Positions 56,881 through 64,000 of a stretch of 64,000 nt of DNA are shown one piece after another (within the stretch, counting starts at the first letter, position 1; every line of letters begins with the position of its first letter). The DNA comes from Hyalella azteca. Taxonomy: Eukaryota > Arthropoda > Malacostraca > Amphipoda > Hyalellidae. Both the position numbers and the translations under genes were made by a program. A model generated the notes under the pieces. That model was not told where the DNA came from, ran no database searches, and worked only from the letters and a program-made list of their open reading frames with translations. The stretch covers positions 1-64,000 of the forward strand of contig NW_025931491.1 of NCBI RefSeq assembly GCF_000764305.2, read 5' to 3'.

Positions 56881-59110
56881 AATATCAGTAAATTATAAGT
56901 CTCAGTTTTTCTAACGTTCAGTTGATTATATAATCTATCACATTTATTGTATACTGGGACAAGAAAAATGGATAAAACCCCACTAAGGCATTCCCGGAAC
57001 ATAGTGCACAAAATAACAAGTATATGTTTAAATACTATTGGAACAGGCTCGTTGCAGCCTGGAAATATCAAAATCTGAATTAACAAAGACATGGTGAAGC
57101 ATCATCAACGCTGTAAAATAGTTAGATCAAGGTTCATAACGTGACAATATTTAATACGGACATACAATATATATCCACAATACTCATCTATAAACAAACA
57201 GCAAAACAACACCCAATTTAAAAATAGACACTTATTCTCTTAATCGCACCGCATCGACGAAATATCTGTGTTTGATGTCTATCGCTGAGTGTCGTCTGTT
57301 GCAGAGACCGGCGGCTGTGATGATACGACGACAAGACAACAGAAACGTAAATAACTTATACAAAAATAATTGGCAAATGAATTATAGTGACGGCATAACA
57401 TTCGTTCGAGTTTATTATTTAGTCGAAAATTGAATAGTCCTAGTCATCAAATAGTGCAATCTACCTCAATAGACAGTGTAGCAGGCAAAGGTCCAAAGGA
57501 CCATCAAGCCTGCGTTTCTCAGCCACGCATTGCTCGAACCTGAGATCCAGAATTGAAATGAATTGAACGAGGGCTTATGACTTCGGCCTTCGCCGCAGTC
57601 ACAGTAAGGTGAATGTAGGCGAAGTACGAAGTAATAGAGAACAGAAGAATTGCAAAGCATATAACTAAGGCGGCCATAAGTAACAAATTAAAATGATTTT
57701 ATGTCAGATTAGGATGAATGTACTCTGAAAATAATGCAAATTTTGTATCTCTCAAGAAGAGAGAATGTATAATAACGCTGCCGTATTTCTGACGACCGCG
57801 GCAACCTTCGCGTGTCGATCAGATTGCATCATACCTAATAGGTAGCGTGCCCTTCATGCCTTCTCTCTATGTGAGAGCTAAAAATAATTCATATCGAAAA
57901 TAATAAACGAACCCTAACCTGCTATCGAATACGTTTATACATATAACATATAACTGAACACCCGCGCAAAAAAATATTTAGCTAGGCTGACTTTGTTAGA
58001 TTTGCAACCCAAGTTCCATCCCCAGTTGAAATTGATATATACTCCACTTGCATTCACACACTAACTTTACATATCAAGCCGCTTAAAGGAAGTAAAATGA
58101 GGTGTTAAAAATAGCTTTTATGAAGATGAGAAATAATGCAATAAGATTCTAACCTTGCAAATAATTTCAGGAAGGAAATATTGCATTGAATGCGACTTGT
58201 ATATATTGCTTTCATCCTTAAAGGCTGTAAACAATAATGCCATTGATGCTTAACAAATGTGCAATAAATAGCAGTATAGTAACATTGTTCTAATCAAACC
58301 TCGATTGCGCAGAATATTGATACATAAAAATCTACATTCAGACTAAAATAGCAATAATCGTCCAAGTTATACGCTTTGTAATTCTTCTCTTCTCTATTAC
58401 TTCGTCGATCGCTCGACTCTCCCTAGGTAGAGGCTACCTCACAGTCCCAATTTACATCGCATTTGAACATTGAAAATCATAACGAATGCGGTAACGCAAC
58501 TCTCTGGTGCATTAAATATGAACACCTGCGTTGAAAAATAGAGGTTCAGGAGTGACATAATCAAACTTAAAGGTTCCTGTATTCATAATATTCAAATGAT
58601 ACTATAATCTGGTATATTTTTTTATACTCGCACACCAACTTGTAATTTCAACCCAAGAATACGTCTGGATGTTAATAAATAGACTTCAGACTTTGTTAAT
58701 AGACTAACAATTCGTTCCGAACACTTTAAGTGAAATACCTCCGAAGTTTATGGGAAATAATAAAAATTGATAGAAGGATGCAGCGTTCCCGGATGATAAA
58801 AGTAGCATAGCCGAATTGTGAAAATAGTGAAAACAAAAAATCTAGGTATAAATTCTACTAAAACAGGCTCGAACTGGCCAAGAAATATCAAAGTCTGAAT
58901 CAACGGAGACTTAACACTCTATAATAGAATGGAAAATATTGTTAACATAATAATATTAGGTGCAGCGGTTTATTTCAGAAGTAAATCTTTATTGTCAAAC
59001 AATACCTTTTTTGGCTTAGATTTTTTTCCTTTGCCGCAAAACTTTTTCCGTAAAAGGCCGAACTTATATTAGAGATAAGTTGCAAGTCGGCATTTTAGAA
59101 ATTAGTAGGC
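56881..59110 (-). repeat. Diverged R-like block, right copy of a direct segmental duplication
   Basis: From about 57140 to 59110 this matches 34250-36250 in the same orientation, offset by about 22.9 kb. The offset shrinks by some 37 bases along the block because of small indels. Confidence 0.8.
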
Positions 59111-59119
59111 CTAAAAAAT

Positions 59120-59265
59120 GGTGACAATGACTTATTGGGTGGGAAGTGCAGCAAGGCTGACGAGACCTGCTGTGGGGATGAGTCCCCAGGGGACCCAAGG
59201 TATGGCGAGAACAGAAGCTCACAGACTCCCCGGGTGGCGTGTCTGCCATCACGAAATGAGCGACG
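59120..59265 (+). repeat. GC-rich dispersed block S, copy 3, truncated
   Basis: Matches 36259-36405 and breaks off at GAGCGACGAA, where AT-rich sequence (59266-59404, unassigned) begins. The junction shows where the direct duplication ends. Confidence 0.8.
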
Positions 59266-59404
59266 AATTATTAATTAAATATTTTTCTTACTGATTTATA
59301 TATGTATTTACGTATTCATATTATTTATGATTTTAATCCAGAGATATCCGTAGCCTAGATCCGAAGAATAGGCTTTACTGATGATACATTCATGTCCCAG
59401 AACC

Positions 59405-60815
59405 CACCCTAGCAAGGCGTGCATGTCTGTGTCTTGTAATATTCGTTCATATGCTGTAGTGTTATCCGTAGTCATTTTATTCAGTGTACACATATTCTGG
59501 CAAGGTTTTTTACATGTTCTGAACTCCTGGACTCACTCAGCAGGATCTATGTAACCGAACACTCAGAAGAATGAGAGAGACTTTGTCGTAATAGCGATGC
59601 CTTCTTTCTGCATGCCGCCTCTGTATGGGTCATCGTGACTCAGCTCGTGCTTGCTTAAAACTTTCGCTACTTGCACAATATAACACATTCAATTATCTGA
59701 GTGTGATTGTTGCCAGCATGGAAATTATATTAGATTATTTACTTAACTTCGTCAATGCTTCGATATACCGTAACTTATTCTCAATTTCCCATGCACGCTT
59801 CAAAGGGAAGAAAAAAGTAAATTAATTAGAAAAGTGTATAATTGGCGCTGTCCCCGTACATGACACTCCAGTCTGTCTATCGTGAGGATGAATGACTCAC
59901 GCAATCGGACAAAATAAAGTCAGATATTAAATCAATTATGATTTATTGAGATGTATTCAAATGGATGCCTTGAGCCTATGAAACACTTGGCTAAGGGCCG
60001 TTCGCTGAAGCTGAATGGCGACACGCAATCGTCTTAACGTATTATAAGATGGAATGACGGCCTTCTAACCGTTGCAACCGCGAACATGCGTATAAAAACA
60101 CTTAAGGGTTGGGTACCTTAATTAGAACTGCATTTATCATTAACATTCATATGTGATGTTACCTGTTACTTCGTGCACCACATACAAGCCCCAACGTCAG
60201 GGTGATGTTGACGAGCAGTAGGTGCTCTGAACATTTAATTTGCTACAATTTGTTATTTAATTCGTTTTAAATTATTTCTTGTTCGACAGCTGTCCATTAG
60301 AGCAGTTGTTCGATAGTTATTGCTCTCTGTGATTTGCTGATGAACTTGCACAAGGTAAAGGTGCTTGTACACGGGGATAGTGCAGACGGCTAGTAGATCT
60401 GGCTAGTGTCGCTCACTTGGTGACTAACCGGCAAGTAAGCCTGTACACGAGGACAGTATAAGGTGCCGCTATCATCTCGTTCGCGCCCGCCAGTGCGTCG
60501 TTAGCAGCCGTCGAGTGAGGTCTGTGAAAATGGATCGAGGGATCACCTTCAACAATTCTAGTTTGTACGTCGTTTTTATACTCTTTATTCTAGCCCTTAA
60601 AAATGCAACGTCGGGAACAACTAAACCCTGACTAATAAGTCGCACGAAGAACGTATATATTGCGGTAATGTTGTAGTGCGTGGAGACCCTCCACTAGCGC
60701 CCAGGCGATGGAACTAACTCAGGAAAAAATAGACATCAAAATATTTGTTCGCTGAGGTTCTGTCCATAAATTCAGAGGCAGAGTATTGTTATAATGGAAG
60801 GGGAAATGAAAATAA
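59405..60815 (-). repeat. Inverted copy of segment A, with the empty piggyBac site
   Basis: Reverse complement of 1-3090 without the piggyBac element and without the 306 bases at 2159-2464. The unoccupied TTAA is at 60267-60270. Confidence 0.88.
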
Positions 60816-61949
60816 AATGTATAAAAAAAATTTTTAAAGACCAATGTAGAGGTCTTATATTGAATGCTATTTTATCGTTAGGTATAGGCTTTTGGTAATC
60901 AATGTGGTGTCAAGTTAGAATAAGTGTTAGGAGGTTTGAATTGTAGAATTGTAAGAATATTTTAGAGAGAACTGAAACTGTACTGGGAAATTGCGGATAG
61001 GAAAAGGCAGCAGTTGGAACGCGGCCGTGCACGCAGCTTCTGGTGGTGTGTAAAGCTAGTCTCTCGGAGCGAAGCTACTAGGTGTTTTATTTGCCGTGTT
61101 TAATGCCGTGTAAACTTTTAATGTAAATGTAACGTTTTGTGCAATAAAGTATTTTACTGGGACCGTTATTTAAATGAACATTGAACCTGCCACTATACGC
61201 ACGACAATATAAAGAAATAGAGGCAGCTGCAGCGTAGTCTGCGTATACGTGAGCACGTAAGCTAGGTACCGTCGACCCGGGTTGTTCTGAAGTAGATAAG
61301 AAAAACACTCTTGAATTGCTGCTGACAAAGAATTATCATTAACTAACTTGCGAAATAATAGAGATATAATAGAAAATAATAATTCAATAGTCAATGAGAA
61401 CATAATTACCTTAAATGGAAAATCCACTTAAGAGGCTGCATGTAGCCAAGTAATGAGCCTGATTTAAGTTAGTAAGAAGGATTAACCCAGTGATAGTATA
61501 AGTTAATGCATGCGGTTAAATAGAATTAATAATAGTGGGTAAGAAGCAAGTTAAGATTTTAATTTGAACAAACTGGGCCAATCAAGTGTATAAGAGAATG
61601 GCCGGCAAATGAATGAGGTTGATGATTAAGAGGAAATTTAAGGCAAAACTCGCTGGCAAAATCGGCGGCTGTCAAGACTCGTTCTTTTTCCTCTAGATAT
61701 TAAAGGTACAGAGCGAAGTAAACTCTTTCTTCACTTTATGAAAGATGGAAATTTTAAATATAAATTCTAACATTTGAATTTTCACAACATCTATCAATTA
61801 CATTTCTAATAATTTTATGGAACATTTTTTATGGTAACTATCATTTATCGACGAACATCGTTCGTTACTAATAATATGAAAAAATGTGTATAATATCCAT
61901 CTAACAAACCATTTGGGTGTATCACAGCCAAAATTCTGATTTCAGGGAC
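60816..61949. other. Unassigned stretch, possible LTR or UTR-like sequence
   Basis: A GC-richer patch (61015-61100) is followed by GTGCAATAAAGTATTTTACT (61139-61158), which looks like a polyadenylation signal with a GT-rich neighbour. This could be a solo LTR end or a decayed transcript end. No matching second LTR or coding frame is seen. The right edge weakly resembles 29630-29690, in line with the larger inverted duplication. Confidence 0.35.
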
Positions 61950-62833
61950 ATTCAGATGTAGCAAATTCTCCTTTGTTGTTCAGGCGCAGGCTTTGGACAT
62001 TTTTCTCCCATGCAGCGCAACTGCCATTCCATCGTCAGTGCAGGACGCACGGCGCTCAATGCTCGGTACATTACTAACGTTGATCTGTTGGGTTCTGTTA
62101 ACAGAGGCATTTGTTAACGAATCATTATAGGCATATTTTAGACATAATATAAATGATATGGCTCATGGTCGAGGCCGGTTTATCAAGATTTGGTTCTCCC
62201 GTATTGGTATCATCTTTCCCGCCAGTGTCGGTAACTGATTAATCAAACTTGGGGAAAAACACACGACAAATATTCCTTTGATGAGGTTATGTTCAGACCG
62301 ATAGGTGCAAAGAAAAGCTCAAATGTCACAACGGAAAATATCACGCAAAAATAAGTCATTTTATCTAGATTATAAAATAGGCAATGAATTTGAAGCGTAC
62401 TTTTATCTATATTCTTCGAATCATATCCAAGATACATTATCATATCTTAGTTTTCACTTCAGCGTTTGATGGATTTTTAAATGCCTCTATTCTTATTACT
62501 GACCTTGAATTTTGGGATGCAACAGCTTCACATTTCATCAGTGCCACTTCTTTCTTCCTGATATGCTGTTGACGGACACTAACCATGTGCAGTTACCATT
62601 GAACATCAAAATTACTTTACTCCAAGTTGCGCCAAGTGATCTGGCAAGAGGTAGTTTTTTGAAGTGAAAAATCCTATTAGTATTGGAAATTAGTTACCAG
62701 AAAATTCTTAATTCAACGTTAGATTTTGGTTCCGGGCCTTTCTATTTTATTGAAGTCCCTCCAGCTTTATACATTTCCAGGCACATGTTCAGCTCCTCTA
62801 CCGGAAATATGTGCATACTAAAATGTGCAGTGA
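61950..62833 (+). repeat. Block T, inverted copy of 28718-29640
   Basis: Same sequence as 28718-29640 in opposite sense, with small indels. The frame at 62384-62572 matches 28980-29168. No domain was recognised. Confidence 0.75.
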
Positions 62834-63604
62834 TTAAGGAGAGCGTCTACCCCAAAATCTATCTCGGTTCTTTACAGACGGATCACTTCGAAACTTGGTA
62901 CACGCATGTAAAACAAAATTCTAAGCCTTTTTTGTTCGTGTAAACTTCTCGAAAAAATGAAAGAAAACGTGATATTCTTAGAAAACTGCCAAAAAAAGGG
63001 TACTGTAGGAAGGGGTAACTGCCAAAAAAGGGGTACTGTAAAAAGGGGTAACTGCCAAAAGGGGTACAAAATCTCCTCCTATGATTTTAAAGCTACAACA
63101 TTGAGACACATATCATTTGATGCGTAAACACCATATCTACAAACTCTCGTAGGCGTTTTTCCGAAATCTCATTTTTTGTGGGTGTGGGAACATTTATCAT
63201 AAATTGTTCGAAAATTTGTTGATTTTACATCCCGCCAACCCCCCTTTTTACAAAATAAAATCCAAACTATAACGAGGACAGAAAAACGCCTACTACCTTT
63301 AGTATAAATTTTCATTGCACATCGAATGGTAGATGTCTAATTGTTGTAGCTTCAAAACTGTAGGAGAAGATAGGTTTCCGTGAGAGCGGTTGGAGGTTTT
63401 CAGGAGAGCCGATAAAATGCCAACTGGCGACGCGCGCGCTATGTAAGGGCTTGTAACGTAGCTTAGATACCGAAAGTAAGCGTTATCTCACTTCTAAGTC
63501 ACTCAGCGGTGCATAGAACGACTGCATGAACACCTTCCCGCATGATAGTTGGGAGGTAACTAAGCTGCAGGTCAACTGAGAGCTGATTAATAGTGCCGGC
63601 TTTA
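62834..63604 (+). mobile_element. DNA element G, partial copy
   Basis: Starts after TTAA (62834-62837) and matches 28010-28713 in opposite sense. It contains a short local amplification of a GGGGTAACTGCCAAAA unit at 62985-63060 that is absent from the other copy. Block M follows, as at 27.6 kb; the far tip lies beyond the window. Confidence 0.7.
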
Positions 63605-64000
63605 AAATTTCTGCACAGGTTCACTGGACATCGGATGAATGTGTGAGTTATGTAAAAATTAATGTGCATGAAATTATCTTGCACACGAGTGCGGTCAATT
63701 GCATTATATGGTATTTGCTTCATGAAGAATTATCATGAACTCTAATAATGGCAGACATTGAATTTCGTATCAAACCAATTCTGTTAAAATGGATAATTGA
63801 TTAGAAAATTCATAACCGCAGTAACACCGAGATCGAAATTAGTTTATCAAGTCAATGGTAAGAATTTTTTTCATGATTATATTTATATATATTAATTATC
63901 CATGATGAGTGAGCGAAAATACAAGCTCTGTGGGGTGAGCCCAGTCATTACCCACTCAGGAAATACAAGCTCTGTGGGGTAAGATTGATAACTCGTTGAA
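63605..64000 (+). repeat. Block M with 46-bp units, cut by the window end
   Basis: Same block as 27650-27995 in opposite orientation, ending in at least one and a half 46-bp units. The frame at 63499-63723 (minus) is the counterpart of 27881-28105; no domain was recognised. Confidence 0.78.

Noticed and set aside
60816..61300. A solo LTR retrotransposon end
   Set aside because: Only a polyadenylation-like AATAAA and a GC-rich patch are seen; no TG...CA borders, duplications or second LTR could be identified, so it is listed only as a possibility.

Overview
The window is non-coding, repeat-dense eukaryotic DNA. It is AT-rich, has no long host reading frame and no prokaryotic operon structure. 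It is packed with animal-type mobile elements: a piggyBac remnant, a mariner-like element, a hAT-type miniature element, Penelope-like retroelement pieces, non-LTR retrotransposon 3' ends and a tRNA-derived SINE. The mix fits an invertebrate, most likely an arthropod, but I cannot name the species. No intact host gene was recognised, and almost every translated frame is noise or a decayed transposon frame.

Layout. 1-3.1 kb is a segment whose inverted copy lies at 59.4-60.8 kb; the left copy carries a piggyBac element (665-1910) and the right copy keeps the empty TTAA site. 3.2-3.6 kb is a GC-rich block (S) with inverted copies at 36.3 and 59.1 kb. A large composite repeat, here called R (about 2.5 kb or more, ending in ATT microsatellites), occurs in both orientations at about 3.7-6.2, 12.0-16.1, 17.6-18.9, 23.2-25.9, 31.8-33.9, 41.8-44.8 and 46.7-48.4 kb. 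Older, more diverged R-like blocks lie at 33.9-36.2, 44.8-46.6, 49.9-50.5 and 55.6-59.1 kb. A block X (6.5-8.5 kb) recurs inverted at 36.8-38.1 kb and direct at 39.3-40.8 kb; the last two form inverted-repeat arms around a hAT element (38103-39007). A block Q (9.2-11.05 kb, with a mariner-like insertion) recurs at 19.4-20.3 kb and inverted at 31.15-31.55 kb. A block T plus a TTAA-flanked DNA element (27.3-29.6 kb) recurs inverted at 61.9-64.0 kb.

Events that can be ordered. Several insertions can be polarised because an empty copy of the same site is present: piggyBac (empty at 60267-60270), hAT (empty at 6495-6502) and the SINE (empty in the R copy near 4.4 kb). A LINE 3' end sits at the same place in three R copies and is absent from others, splitting R into lineages. 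A Penelope-like fragment at 54914-55579 keeps the GIY-YIG endonuclease frame, 15-bp target duplications and a hammerhead-like core.

Assembly warning. Positions 17293-17330 are exactly the Nextera mate-pair junction adapter. The 78 bases after it copy 14736-14813, so an artificial ligation was built into the assembly. Single N bases follow at 17409 and 19050, each beside a tandem array. Order and copy number around 17.3-19.2 kb should not be trusted.

I found no evidence of a new cellular system. The most interesting biology is a palindromic 16-bp motif repeated five times inside the piggyBac remnant, the two hammerhead-like Penelope ends, and the mosaic, inverted amplification of R.
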